64,000 nt of DNA. Origin: Georgenia daeguensis. GTDB lineage: Bacteria; Actinomycetota; Actinomycetes; Actinomycetales; Actinomycetaceae. The notes beneath the pieces were generated by a model. That model saw nothing but the letters and a program-made list of their open reading frames with translations. It did no database searches and had not been told where the DNA came from. Made by a program: the position numbers and the translations under genes. The DNA lies in the NCBI RefSeq assembly GCF_039537705.1, contig NZ_BAABBA010000003.1, positions 267,155 through 331,154 on the forward strand, in the 5' to 3' direction. Positions 25,310 through 34,276 of the stretch are shown here, one piece after another (the stretch's first letter is position 1; the number at the start of each line of letters is the position of its first letter).

Positions 25310-27619
25310 TCACACTCGCGGACGCAGCGAGCGCGCCCGCCCCATCGCGCCGAGCCGGTCGCCCCACGCACGCAGCTGCTCGACGCCGCTCGCCGGCCAC
25401 AGCACGGCCCGCAGCCGGGTCCGCCGGGACCGGGCGGCGCGCACCCGGTGGACGACCGTGCGGACGTCGCGCGCCATGGTGCCCGGGTCGGCACCCCCGG
25501 GCGCGTACCGGGCGCGCTCGAGCCGGGCGGCGGCGCGGACGAGCGCGTCGGCGGCCTCCCCGGACAGCCCGGCCGCGCGCCGGTAGTGCTCGGCGGCCTG
25601 CCGTGGGGTGGCGCCGACCGGGGCCGCCAGCCCCAGGTCCGCGAGCGTCGCGGCGAGGAGGTGCCACTCCGCCTCGACGTGGGAGCCGTCGTCGCGCGCG
25701 CGGCGGCGCCCCGCCTCCCGGCGCCACCGCCCGGCGAGCGGGACGGCGAGCACGGCCGCGGCCACCACCGCCAGGACGCCGGCCGCCTGGCCGAGCGCCC
25801 GCAGCGTCCCGACCATCCAGTTCGACGCCGGAGCCTCCTGGCCGGCAACGGCGCCGCCGGGGTCCATGACCGGCCGTTCCCCGGGGGGCGCGGTCGTTGT
25901 CCCGGCGGTGGGGACCGGGGCGCCGACGTCGGACTGCGTCAGGTATACGGGGGCGGCGCCGGAGCGTCCGGCGGGGGTCGGCTCGAACCGCGTCCACCCG
26001 AGCCGGGCGATGTACAGCTCGGGCCAGGCGTGCGCGTCGGAGGCCACCACGGTGTACGACCCGTCGATCTCCCGCTCCCCGGGCAGGAACCCGACCGCCA
26101 GCCGGGCGGGGATCCCCGCCTCGCGGGCCAGCAGCACCATCGCGGAGGCGAACTGGGTGCAGTACCCGAGCTTGGTGGTGAGGAAGTGGGTGACGGGGTC
26201 GAGCGGGCGCCCGTCCGGGCCCCGGACCGGCTCGGCGAGCGTGAGGGAGTAGGTGAAGTCCGGGCCGCGCAGGTAGGACTGGATGGCGCGGGCGATCCGC
26301 AGCTGGTTCGTCTCCTCCGCGGCCACCTCGGCCAGGACCTCCCGCAGGACCGGCGCCGCGGCCGGGTCGACCTGCAGGAGCTCGGGGGTGACCGCCTCGC
26401 GCAGGGGCGGGTCGCCCGCCCCGGCCGGGAGCGTGCCGGTGATCTGGGGCGAGACGGCCTCGTAGCTGCTCGGGCGGGCGGCGACGGACACCGACCCGGT
26501 GCGCGGGTCCGTCCGGGCGGCGATGTCCCCGAAGTCCGCCGACGCCAGAGGGTAGGGCAGGGCCACCTGCGGCGCGTCGAGGTTGTTGGAGACGACGGTG
26601 AGCTCGAGGTTCTCCGTCGTCACCGCGACGGGGTCGGCGGGCACCGGCGGGGGGAGGGGCGCGCCGCCCTCGCCGGCCACCGGCCACCACCGCCCGTTGG
26701 CGTACCGGCTCGTCACCAGCACCCGCAGCGGGGTGGGGCGGGCGCCGTCGGCCCGGTAGCGAAGGACGGGCCGGTCGCTGCGGTCGGCGAGGTCGGCCGA
26801 GAGGTCGAGGGTGTCGGTGAACGTCACGCCCCCTGCCGCGCGGCCCGGTGCGGTGCCCAGGCCCTGGATCAGCGCGGTCGGCGCGAGGTGGGGGAGCGAT
26901 CCGGGGAGCACCACCGCGAGGGCGACCGTGACGGCACCGAGCGAGGCCGCCCAGGCGCGGTGGCGGCGACCGGTGCGGCCGGCGTCGTCCTCGCTGTCGG
27001 CCGGCACCGGCACGGTCCGGGACCAGCTGTGCTGGTTGGGCCAGGTGCGCACGGTCGTGATGCTCTGGCGCGCCACGAGCGCCAGCCACACGGCCGCCGT
27101 GAGGAGGAAGTACCGCGGTGAGAGGGGCTGGCCGGTGCCGGAGGCCGTGACGGCGAGGACCACGAGGAGCGGCAGCCCGGCGAGGGCGGGCGAGCGCAGC
27201 GTCACCCCGATCAGGTCGACCGCGAGGCCCACGGCCACCATCGACCCGGCGACCACGAGCAGCAGGCCGGGGCTGCCCGGGGCGGGCACCGACTCGACCC
27301 GGATCGCCTCGGACCCCTGGCGCACCAGCGCGGCCGCGTCCGTCAGCGCGGAGCCGAGCGGGATCCCCAGCCAGTGGTTGCCGGGCACGAAGACCCAGCT
27401 GAGCACCGTCCACGCGGCTCCGGCCTGGACGATGAGGACCAGCGGGGCGGGGAGGCGGACCGCCCGGGCGAGGACGCCGGCGGCGGTGACCGCGAGAAGG
27501 CCGAGGAGCATGGGGCCGACCCACCCGCGGCCCTGCACGAGCGGCCCCACCGCCCAGCTCGCGACCAGCGTCGCGAGGAGCGCCAGGAGGGCGTCGGCCC
27601 AGCGGCTGCGGGCGGTCAC
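25310..27619 (-). CDS. Membrane transglutaminase-like protein (TgpA/DUF3488 type)
   Basis: A 769-aa protein with six or seven N-terminal membrane helices (residues ~8-200), a large extracytoplasmic transglutaminase-like domain and one more helix near residue 610. The core has the catalytic Cys in LGYCTQFASAMVLL and the His in SDAHAWPELYI, with FEPTP following. A DUF4129-like helical tail closes the protein. Its GTG start overlaps the stop of the DUF58 gene by four bases. The moxR-DUF58-transglutaminase operon is a recurrent actinobacterial unit; its role is thought to be in envelope or protein-complex maturation but is not firmly established. Confidence 0.9.
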   Translation of the reverse strand: MTARSRWADALLALLATLVASWAVGPLVQGRGWVGPMLLGLLAVTAAGVLARAVRLPAPLVLIVQAGAAWTVLSWVFVPGNHWLGIPLGSALTDAAALVRQGSEAIRVESVPAPGSPGLLLVVAGSMVAVGLAVDLIGVTLRSPALAGLPLLVVLAVTASGTGQPLSPRYFLLTAAVWLALVARQSITTVRTWPNQHSWSRTVPVPADSEDDAGRTGRRHRAWAASLGAVTVALAVVLPGSLPHLAPTALIQGLGTAPGRAAGGVTFTDTLDLSADLADRSDRPVLRYRADGARPTPLRVLVTSRYANGRWWPVAGEGGAPLPPPVPADPVAVTTENLELTVVSNNLDAPQVALPYPLASADFGDIAARTDPRTGSVSVAARPSSYEAVSPQITGTLPAGAGDPPLREAVTPELLQVDPAAAPVLREVLAEVAAEETNQLRIARAIQSYLRGPDFTYSLTLAEPVRGPDGRPLDPVTHFLTTKLGYCTQFASAMVLLAREAGIPARLAVGFLPGEREIDGSYTVVASDAHAWPELYIARLGWTRFEPTPAGRSGAAPVYLTQSDVGAPVPTAGTTTAPPGERPVMDPGGAVAGQEAPASNWMVGTLRALGQAAGVLAVVAAAVLAVPLAGRWRREAGRRRARDDGSHVEAEWHLLAATLADLGLAAPVGATPRQAAEHYRRAAGLSGEAADALVRAAARLERARYAPGGADPGTMARDVRTVVHRVRAARSRRTRLRAVLWPASGVEQLRAWGDRLGAMGRARSLRPRV

Positions 27620-28845
27620 CGGACCACCTGCCGGGCCGCCGTCGCGCGCCGCCAGGCCATGGCGACGTCGGTGCCCGCCGTGACCACGTGGGTGCGCCAG
27701 CCCGCCGCCCGGGCGACGTCGGCGATCCGGTCCGCCCCGCCGTCGCCCACGGCCCCGGCGAACCCTGGGGCGTCCAGGACGAGCATGACCCCGGTGGTGC
27801 CCGCCGGGCGGGCGCGGGCGTACGCGTGGAAGGCGGCCGGGTCGCCGTCGGAGACCACCGCGACGACCACCCCGGCGGCGAGGGAGCGCGCCGCCCGCAG
27901 CACCGGCCCTAGGTCGGCGGCCTCCGGGAGCGCCAGGGCGAGGTAGCGCAGCACCGTGCCGAGCGCGAGGACAGCGCCCGCCCGTCCCTCGCGCACGGTC
28001 TCGGTGGAGACCAGGTGGAGGGCGTAGCCGCGGCCCGCGAGGTGCACGGCGGCGGAGGCGAGCGCGCTCACCGCCCACTCGAAGGAGCTGGCCTCGCCGG
28101 AGCCGCGGTGGTGCAGGCGCCGCGAGTCCAGCACCAGGACGGCGCGGCGCCGCGCCGGCTGCTCCTCCTGGCGGACCATGAGCTCGGAGCGGTGGGCGGT
28201 GGCGGGCCAGTGGATGCGGCGCAGGTCGTCGCCGTGGTGATAGGTCCGGGTGCTCACGTCGTCCTCGCCCTGCGTGGCCACCATGTGCGGCACCGGCCAG
28301 TCGCCCGCGCCGCCCTGGCGGCGCATCCCGGACCCGCCGAGCGCGACGATGCGGGGCAGCACGACGACCTCGCCCGAGGCGCGCAGCTCCACCCGGCTGC
28401 TCGCCATGCCGAAGGGGTCGGTCAGCGTGAGCACCAGCGGGCCCGGCCGGTACGTGCCGCGCACCCGTGCCTGCACCCCGTAGGTGACGGTGCGCCGCTC
28501 GCCGGGGACCATGCGCGGCAGGACGAACCGGGCGGGCTCGCCGAGCGCCGGGTCCAGGCGCTCCAGGGCCAGGTGCGGCAGCGTCGCGTGGCGGCCCAGG
28601 TTGTGCAGGGCGAGCTCGACGTGCCCCTCGTCGCCGCGCTGGAGCTGTGCCGGCACCACCGTGCGCCGCAGCTCCAGCCGGGGCGCCCGGCGCCAGATCG
28701 ACGCCGCCGCCAGCAGGGGCAGGAGCGCGAGGAGCGCGCCGATGCGGGTGACGTCCGGGAAGCCGAGCAGCGTGGCGCCGAGGACCACCACGACGCCCGC
28801 GGCGAGGAACGCGCGGCCGCGGGTTGTCAGGCGCGGGGGCTTCAT
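27616..28845 (-). CDS. DUF58 domain protein
   Basis: A 409-aa protein with two N-terminal membrane helices (residues ~10-50), a beta-rich middle and a DUF58/vWA-like C-terminal part. The family signature is THHGDD-type: TYHHGDDLRRIHWPATA followed by LMVRQEE. The metal-ion-dependent adhesion-like region LVLDSRR comes next. DUF58 proteins act together with MoxR ATPases. The start overlaps the moxR stop (ATGA) and the stop overlaps the transglutaminase start (GTGA), so the three are made in fixed ratio. Confidence 0.9.
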   Translation of the reverse strand: MKPPRLTTRGRAFLAAGVVVVLGATLLGFPDVTRIGALLALLPLLAAASIWRRAPRLELRRTVVPAQLQRGDEGHVELALHNLGRHATLPHLALERLDPALGEPARFVLPRMVPGERRTVTYGVQARVRGTYRPGPLVLTLTDPFGMASSRVELRASGEVVVLPRIVALGGSGMRRQGGAGDWPVPHMVATQGEDDVSTRTYHHGDDLRRIHWPATAHRSELMVRQEEQPARRRAVLVLDSRRLHHRGSGEASSFEWAVSALASAAVHLAGRGYALHLVSTETVREGRAGAVLALGTVLRYLALALPEAADLGPVLRAARSLAAGVVVAVVSDGDPAAFHAYARARPAGTTGVMLVLDAPGFAGAVGDGGADRIADVARAAGWRTHVVTAGTDVAMAWRRATAARQVVR

Positions 28846-29819
28846 CGGGGTGCGGCGGGTACCCGGACGGCCGTGACGATCGCGCTGAGCACGTCGGCGG
28901 CGCTGGCCCCGCCGAGCTCGGCCTCGGCGGTGAGGATCACGCGGTGCGCGAGCACCGGCGCGAGGAGGTGCTGGACGTCGTCGGGCAGGACGTGGTCCCT
29001 GCCGGCCAGCGCGGCGTGCGCGCGGGCGGCGCGCAGCAGCTGCAGCCCGGCGCGCGGGGAGGCGCCGAGGCGCAGGTAGCGGCTGGTGCGGGTGGCGGTG
29101 ACGAGGTCCACCACGTACTGGTGGACGGCGGGCGCGGTGTGCAGGCGCTCGACCGTGCGCACGAGGCCGGCGATCGTCGCGGCGTCGGTGACCGGGCGCA
29201 GCTCGGCCAGCGGCGAGCCCGAGCCGTGCGAGGCGAGCATGCGCAGCTCGGCTGCGGGGTCCGGGTAGCCCATCGAGATCCGGGCCATGAACCGGTCCCG
29301 CTGCGCCTCGGGCAGGGGGTAGGTGCCCTCCATCTCGAACGGGTTCTGGGTGGCCATGACGATGAAGGGTTCCGGGAGGGGGTAGGTCCGTCCGTCCACC
29401 GTGACCTGACGCTCCTCCATGGCCTCGAGGAGCGCGGACTGGGTCTTGGGGGAGGCGCGGTTGATCTCGTCCCCGACCACGACGTTGGCGAACACGGCGC
29501 CGGGGCGGAACTCGAACGCGTGGGTGTCCTGGTTGAACACGCTGACGCCGGTGATGTCGCTCGGGAGCAGGTCCGGGGTGAACTGGATGCGCCGCACCGT
29601 GGAGTCGACCGTGCGGGCGAGCGCCTTGGCGAGCATCGTCTTGCCGACCCCGGGCACGTCCTCGATGAGCAGGTGGCCGCCCGCCAGGAGCACGGTCAGA
29701 GCGGTGCGCACCACGTCGTCCTTGCCCTCGATCACGCTCGTCATGGCGCGCTGCGCGGCCGCCGTCACGGCATGCAGGCGCTCGAGGTCGACGTCGACGT
29801 CGGCCACCACCGGGTCCAT
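28842..29819 (-). CDS. MoxR family AAA+ ATPase
   Basis: A 325-aa AAA+ ATPase. Walker A is EDVPGVGKTMLAKA, Walker B is VVVGDEINRASPKTQ, and the MoxR-type segments ATQNPFEMEGTYPLPEAQ and SPRAGLQLLRAARAHA follow. MoxR ATPases are chaperone-like remodellers that act on neighbouring vWA/DUF58 partners. The ATG at 29819 is preferred because the conserved domain starts soon after; ATG 29837 is six codons upstream and also possible. It is the first gene of the coupled moxR-DUF58-transglutaminase operon and is divergent from a VOC protein gene. Confidence 0.9.
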   Translation of the reverse strand: MDPVVADVDVDLERLHAVTAAAQRAMTSVIEGKDDVVRTALTVLLAGGHLLIEDVPGVGKTMLAKALARTVDSTVRRIQFTPDLLPSDITGVSVFNQDTHAFEFRPGAVFANVVVGDEINRASPKTQSALLEAMEERQVTVDGRTYPLPEPFIVMATQNPFEMEGTYPLPEAQRDRFMARISMGYPDPAAELRMLASHGSGSPLAELRPVTDAATIAGLVRTVERLHTAPAVHQYVVDLVTATRTSRYLRLGASPRAGLQLLRAARAHAALAGRDHVLPDDVQHLLAPVLAHRVILTAEAELGGASAADVLSAIVTAVRVPAAPR

Positions 29820-29895
29820 GCACCGATCGTGCCCCATCGCGAGCGTCCGTGGGAACGGTTGGGCCCAACCGTGCCCGGGCAGCGCGCCGGGAGCG

Positions 29896-29901
29896 TACGG
29901 T
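29896..29901 (+). promoter_or_regulatory. -10 box, probable leaderless VOC transcript
   Basis: TACGGT ends six bases before the ATG of the VOC gene, with no ribosome site. Confidence 0.5.
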
Positions 29902-29907
29902 CGCGCC

Positions 29908-30270
29908 ATGGACTTCCGCCTCGAGCTCGTCCAGGTCCCCGTCGCCGACGTCGACCGCGCCCTCGACTTCTACGTAAACCGGGCCGGCTTCGTCCTCGAC
30001 CACGACCACGACGTCGGCGGGGGCGTCCGTTTCGTCCAGCTCACCCCGCCCGGCTCCCCGGCCTCGATCGCCATCGGCGAGGGACTGAGCGAGATGCGGC
30101 CCGGGTCGGTCGAGGGCCTGCAGCTGGTGGTCACGGACATCGAGGCCGCGCGCGCCGAGCTGGCCGGCCGTGGCGTCGCGGTCTCCGAGATCGCGGACTT
30201 CCCGTGGGGGCGGTTCGTCTTCTTCTCCGACCCGGACGGCAACGGCTGGGCCGTGCAGCAGATCGTCTGA
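29908..30270 (+). CDS. VOC (glyoxalase/bleomycin-resistance) family protein
   Basis: A 120-aa single-domain VOC protein. It begins with the LVQVPVADVDRALDFYV segment, has the RFVQLTPPGSPASIAIG strand region and ends with FFSDPDGNGWAVQQI. Such proteins form dimers that bind metal or small hydrophobic compounds; relatives are glyoxalases, dioxygenases and drug-binding proteins. No substrate can be given. The gene lies 59 bases upstream of the second LuxR-type regulator on the same strand, and may share its transcript. Confidence 0.88.
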   Translation: MDFRLELVQVPVADVDRALDFYVNRAGFVLDHDHDVGGGVRFVQLTPPGSPASIAIGEGLSEMRPGSVEGLQLVVTDIEAARAELAGRGVAVSEIADFPWGRFVFFSDPDGNGWAVQQIV

Positions 30271-30329
30271 GAACCCGTGCCCGGGTACCGTTGAGCTGCG
30301 CGGCGACGCGCGGATCGCAGGAGCGAGCG

Positions 30330-31991
30330 ATGAGGGTGGACCAGCTCGACCGGGGGCGCCGCGCCTACGCGCGCCGGGAGTGGGGCGAGGCCTACGCGAG
30401 CATCGCGGCCGCGGGCGCCGAGGCGGCGCTCCCGCCCGAGGATCTCTTCCGCCTGGCCACCTCCGCGATGCTCCTGGGCCGCGACGGCGAGGCCGACGAC
30501 CTGCTCGCCGCGTCCTACCGCGGCTTCCTCGGCGACGCTCGTCCCGACCGCGCCTCCCGGTGCGCCTTCTGGGCCGGCATGTCGCTGCTCAACCGGGGCC
30601 AGGCGGCCCGGGGGGCGGGGTGGCTGTCCCTCGCCCAGCGGCTCGTCGACGCGGGGGCGGGCGAGGTGGAGCGGGCCTACCTCGCGGTGGCCACGGCCCG
30701 GCAGGCCATGCTCGCTGGTTCCGACGCCGCCGCTGGTTCCGGCGACGCCGACCGGGCCGGCGAGCTGGCCGCCGCCGCGCTGGAGACGGGCGAGCGCGCC
30801 GGCGACCGCGACCTGACGGCCCTCGCTCGCCTCACCCTCGGGGCGTGGGACGTGATGCGCGGCCGCAGCGCCCGGGGTCTCGCCACCCTGGACGAGGTGA
30901 TGGTCGACGTGACGACCGGCGGGGTCTCCGCCGTCCCGGCCGGGATCGTGTACTGCGCCGTCATCGAGCTCTGCACCGCGAGCATGGATTTGCCGCGGGC
31001 GCGGGAGTGGACCACGGCGCTGACCCGCTGGTGCGACGCCCAGCCCGATCTGGTCCTCTTCCGGGGCGAGTGCCTCGTGAACCGCGCCCGCCTCATGCGG
31101 CTGCGGGGCAGCTGGGACGACGCGCTGGCCGAGGCCGGCCGCGCCGTGACGAGGCTGAGCGACCCGCCCGGCCAGCGCGGTGCAGGAGAGGCGTGGTACG
31201 AGCTCGGCGAGGTGCTCCGGCTGCGCGGTGACCTGGAGGAGGCCGAGGCCGCCTACCGCAGCGCGGACGTGCACGGGTACGAGCCGCAGCCCGGGCTGTC
31301 GCTCCTGCGCCTCGCCCAGGGCAGGACGACGGACGCGGCCGCCGCGGTCCGGCGCGTCCGGGCGGAGGCGGGCCCGCACGCCGCGGTGCCCCTCCTCGCC
31401 GCGGCCGCCGAGATCCTCCTCGCCGACGGCGACCTCGACGGCGCCGCCCGGGCCGCCGCCGAGCTCGCCGCGGTCCGCGGCGGCACCGGCGGCATGCTCA
31501 CCGCCCTGGCCGACCGGGCCGCCGGGGAGGTCCTGCTCGCGCAGGGGCGTGCGCGCGCCGCCCTGGAGCCGCTCCGGCGCTCCTGGGCCGCCTGGGTCCG
31601 CCTCGACGTGCCCTACGAGGTCGCCCGCGCACGCCTGCTGCTCGCCCGGGCGGGGTGCGCAGTCGGGGACGAGGACGGAGCCCGGCTCGAGCTGGAGTCC
31701 GCGTGCCAGGCCTTCGAGCGGCTCGGTGCGGGGCCGGACCTGGCGGTGGCGCGGGCAGACCTCGGCCGGCTCGCCCCGGGCGTGCCGCGGGTCGTGGGGC
31801 TGACCGACCGTGAGGTCGAGGTGCTCCGGCTCGTCGCCACCGGCCGGACGAACCGGGCGATCGCCGCCGAGCTGTTCCTCAGCGAGAAGACGGTCGCGCG
31901 CCACCTGTCCAACATCTTCGACAAGCTCGACCTGCCGTCCCGGGCCGCCGCCACCGCCTACGCCTACGAGCACGGGCTGGTCAGGGCCTGA
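30330..31991 (+). CDS. Large LuxR-family regulator with TPR-like region (copy 2)
   Basis: A 553-aa paralogue of the protein at 1311-2921. The LuxR/GerE domain occupies the last ~65 residues (LTDREVEVLRLVATGRTN, then TVARHLSNIFDKL). The rest is made of Ala/Arg-rich helical repeats (for example FRLATSAMLLGRDGEAD and WAGMSLLNRGQAARGAG) and has no NTPase module. CAGGAG lies eight bases before the ATG. The signal and targets are unknown. Family members in actinobacteria are abundant and mostly unstudied. Confidence 0.87.
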   Translation: MRVDQLDRGRRAYARREWGEAYASIAAAGAEAALPPEDLFRLATSAMLLGRDGEADDLLAASYRGFLGDARPDRASRCAFWAGMSLLNRGQAARGAGWLSLAQRLVDAGAGEVERAYLAVATARQAMLAGSDAAAGSGDADRAGELAAAALETGERAGDRDLTALARLTLGAWDVMRGRSARGLATLDEVMVDVTTGGVSAVPAGIVYCAVIELCTASMDLPRAREWTTALTRWCDAQPDLVLFRGECLVNRARLMRLRGSWDDALAEAGRAVTRLSDPPGQRGAGEAWYELGEVLRLRGDLEEAEAAYRSADVHGYEPQPGLSLLRLAQGRTTDAAAAVRRVRAEAGPHAAVPLLAAAAEILLADGDLDGAARAAAELAAVRGGTGGMLTALADRAAGEVLLAQGRARAALEPLRRSWAAWVRLDVPYEVARARLLLARAGCAVGDEDGARLELESACQAFERLGAGPDLAVARADLGRLAPGVPRVVGLTDREVEVLRLVATGRTNRAIAAELFLSEKTVARHLSNIFDKLDLPSRAAATAYAYEHGLVRA

Positions 31992-32045
31992 CGGTAGGCA
32001 GAAGTCACGCAGGCCCAGGTCACGCGAACACATCGCGCGCTCCGC

Positions 32046-32522
32046 TCAGCGGGCCCGCCCGAGGAACCGCGGCGTGCGGGCGGCGTAGTCGAGGTAGGCG
32101 GGACCGAACCGATCGGCCAGGGCGCCCTCCTCGAGGCGTGACTTCACGGCCAGCACGGCCGTCAGCGCCGCGGCCGCGACCAGCGGCCCGCGTCGGCGCC
32201 GCAGCACGGCGGCGCCCCACGTCGCGGCGGTCAGCCCCACGTAGATGGGGTTGCGGGTCCGCGCGTACACACCGGTGGTGAGGAGACGGGCGTCGGCGGG
32301 CGGGCGCACGCGGGGCGTCAGGCGGGTGTGCGGGGCGGCGCCGGCGAGCGCGAGGGCGCCTCCCGAGACGACGAGCGCGCCCGCGCCCACGATCGCCGCC
32401 GCCGGCAGGCGCCACCGCGCCCGGCCGGGCCAGAGCACGCCCGTCAGCGCGGCCGCCTGCGCGGCCACGAGCAGGTCAGCGAGGTCCGTCCCCCGGCCCC
32501 GCGTCACGTCGGCACGGTCCAC
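32046..32522 (-). CDS. Isoprenylcysteine/phospholipid methyltransferase-like membrane protein
   Basis: A 158-aa membrane protein of the PEMT/ICMT superfamily. The C-terminal half carries the typical TTGVYARTRNPIYVGL segment and a final EEGALADRFGPAYLDY, which together form the SAM-binding half of ICMT-like enzymes. Four hydrophobic helices are visible. These enzymes methylate lipophilic substrates at the membrane; the target here is unknown. It is 15 bases downstream of a VOC protein gene on the same strand, so the two are probably co-transcribed. Confidence 0.8.
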   Translation of the reverse strand: MDRADVTRGRGTDLADLLVAAQAAALTGVLWPGRARWRLPAAAIVGAGALVVSGGALALAGAAPHTRLTPRVRPPADARLLTTGVYARTRNPIYVGLTAATWGAAVLRRRRGPLVAAAALTAVLAVKSRLEEGALADRFGPAYLDYAARTPRFLGRAR

Positions 32523-32537
32523 TCGCCGGCCCTCGCC

Positions 32538-32963
32538 TCAGACCGGCCCGGAGATCAGCGTGGCGCCGTCGTCCGTGACGGTCCACTCCGGGTTGTGCGC
32601 GACCTCCCAGGCGTGACCGTCCGGGTCGGAGAAGACGCCCGAGTAGCCGCCCCACTCCGTCGGTGCGCCGGCGCGGCGCACCCGCCCGCCGGCGCGCTCC
32701 GCCTCCGCGAGCACGGCGTCCACCTCGGCCGGGCTGCGCACGTTGTGGGCGAGGGTGATGCCGCCCCAGCCGCCGGAGTCGCGCACGGCCGTGTCCGCCG
32801 CCAGCTCCGCCCGGCCCCACAGGGCGACGACGATCCCGCCCGCCTGGTAGAAGACCACCTCGTCCAGGTCCCGCGTCGGCGACCAGCCGAGCCCCGAGTA
32901 GAAGGAACGGGCCCTGTCGAGGTCGGCGACGCCGAGGGTGACCAGGCTCACTCGCTGCTCCAT
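32538..32963 (-). CDS. VOC family protein
   Basis: A 141-aa VOC protein with SLVTLGVADLDRARSFY at the start, the GGIVVALWGR strand and FSDPDGHAWEVAHNP at the end. The Glu in WEV is the usual last metal ligand of the fold. Substrate unknown. The start lacks a ribosome site; TACTGT lies six bases before the ATG, pointing to a leaderless mRNA. Confidence 0.87.
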   Translation of the reverse strand: MEQRVSLVTLGVADLDRARSFYSGLGWSPTRDLDEVVFYQAGGIVVALWGRAELAADTAVRDSGGWGGITLAHNVRSPAEVDAVLAEAERAGGRVRRAGAPTEWGGYSGVFSDPDGHAWEVAHNPEWTVTDDGATLISGPV

Positions 32964-32969
32964 GCCGGG

Positions 32970-32975
32970 ACAGTA
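32970..32975 (-). promoter_or_regulatory. -10 box, probable leaderless VOC transcript
   Basis: TACTGT (read leftward) ends six bases before the ATG at 32963. Confidence 0.5.
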
Positions 32976-33091
32976 ACGCAGGGCACCGACCGAGGGGTCT
33001 CGCCGGGGCCGTCACCGTCCCAGCGTGGGCGGCCCCCACGCGGGCGCCCCGCCGACCATGCGTCCCGCCGGCCGTGCGTCCGGGCCGCCGC

Positions 33092-34276
33092 TCACGCGTG
33101 CGGGCCCACGCTCAACCTGCCCACGGTCAGCGTCGCGGTGCCCTCGAGGATGTGGCCGACGCGCTCGACCTGCTCCTCGAGCTCGCGCCGCCGAGCCTCA
33201 CCGAGGGCCCGCAGCGGCTCGACGGTGACGGCCAGCCGGGTCCCGGACCGGCGCAGGTGCCAGACGCCGGCCACCACGCCGTCGACGAGCAGGACGGGAT
33301 AGTTGCCAGCCTGGCCGCGGTTCAGGGCCCGGTCCGCGGCGCGGCCGGGGAAGATCAGGTCGCGCGGGTGGGACCCGACGACGTAGGCGTCGAAGTAGGG
33401 CAGCAGGCGGACCCCGGGCAGCGCCTCGGCCGGCGGCGGCTCGGCGGGGGGCCGGCCGACCTGCGCGGGCCGCTCGTCCGCGAGCTGCCAGAGGGGACCG
33501 GCGCCCTGGATCGTGACGGCCTCGAGCTCGTCACCCATCGTGGTGATCAGGTCGGCGGCCCACGCGGGCGGCGCTGCCAGCCAGCGTGCGAGGTGGTCGG
33601 AGGAGGCCGGCCCGTAGGCGTGGAGGTAGGAGCGCACCAGGAAGCGCAGCGCCGTCTGCTGATCCGCGGGCGCGAACCCGGGCACCGCCCGCATGGGGTG
33701 CGTGTACGTCGCACGCCGTCCCCGGTCGGGCCCGAACACGACCGTGCCGCGGTGCGCCGCGGTGCCCAGCGCCTGCCGCCAGCGCGGCCACCAGCCGCCG
33801 AAGGCGGGCAGCACCGGGTCGGCCGCCCACGCACCCGTCCGCTCCACCACGGCCTCGCCGAGCTCCTCGGCCGTCAGAGGCTCGCCGCGGAGGGCGTCGA
33901 CGATCGCCGCGAGTACGGCCTCGGTCCGGTCGGGCGTGAGGCGTACCTCGTCGGCCCAGCTCTCGCCGGGGCGGGGGACGGCGGACAGCGCCGCGGTCCA
34001 CAGCGGCAGGTCCTCGGCGGCGAGCAGGTGCACCGTGCCGCGCGGGCCGAAGGTCTTGACGAGGGTGCGGTCCTCCCACAGCGCGCGACGCACGTGCGAG
34101 CGCGTGGCGCCGGCCACGCGCAGCCCGAGCGAGAGCTCGGCGGCCGACATGATCTGGGCGTGGACGCCGCAGACGACCCGCGCCGCCGCCGCCGGACCCT
34201 CCACGGCCGGCGTGAGGAGGTGGTGGCGGGCCGCGCGGCGGGCGAGCACCTCGCCGGCCGTCAGGTCGCCGGTCAC
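33092..34276 (-). CDS. Winged-helix DNA-binding protein (AlkZ/HTH_42 family)
   Basis: A 394-aa protein of the HTH_42/AlkX-AlkZ superfamily, built of tandem winged-helix domains. Typical segments are VCGVHAQIMSAAELSLGLR, VKTFGPRGTVHLL, LPYFDAYVVGSHPRDL and a terminal beta region. Characterised relatives (AlkZ of Streptomyces, E. coli YcaQ) are DNA glycosylases that unhook crosslinks using a Q-x-Q motif; here the corresponding site reads HAQ, so the first Gln is not present. A DNA-repair role is therefore likely for the family but not assured for this member. The GTG start overlaps the arfB stop. Confidence 0.8.
   Translation of the reverse strand: MTGDLTAGEVLARRAARHHLLTPAVEGPAAAARVVCGVHAQIMSAAELSLGLRVAGATRSHVRRALWEDRTLVKTFGPRGTVHLLAAEDLPLWTAALSAVPRPGESWADEVRLTPDRTEAVLAAIVDALRGEPLTAEELGEAVVERTGAWAADPVLPAFGGWWPRWRQALGTAAHRGTVVFGPDRGRRATYTHPMRAVPGFAPADQQTALRFLVRSYLHAYGPASSDHLARWLAAPPAWAADLITTMGDELEAVTIQGAGPLWQLADERPAQVGRPPAEPPPAEALPGVRLLPYFDAYVVGSHPRDLIFPGRAADRALNRGQAGNYPVLLVDGVVAGVWHLRRSGTRLAVTVEPLRALGEARRRELEEQVERVGHILEGTATLTVGRLSVGPHA

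Noticed and set aside
29819..29840. A leaderless start for moxR
   Set aside because: No TANNNT at the required distance from either candidate ATG; the pattern seen at ten other genes is not met.
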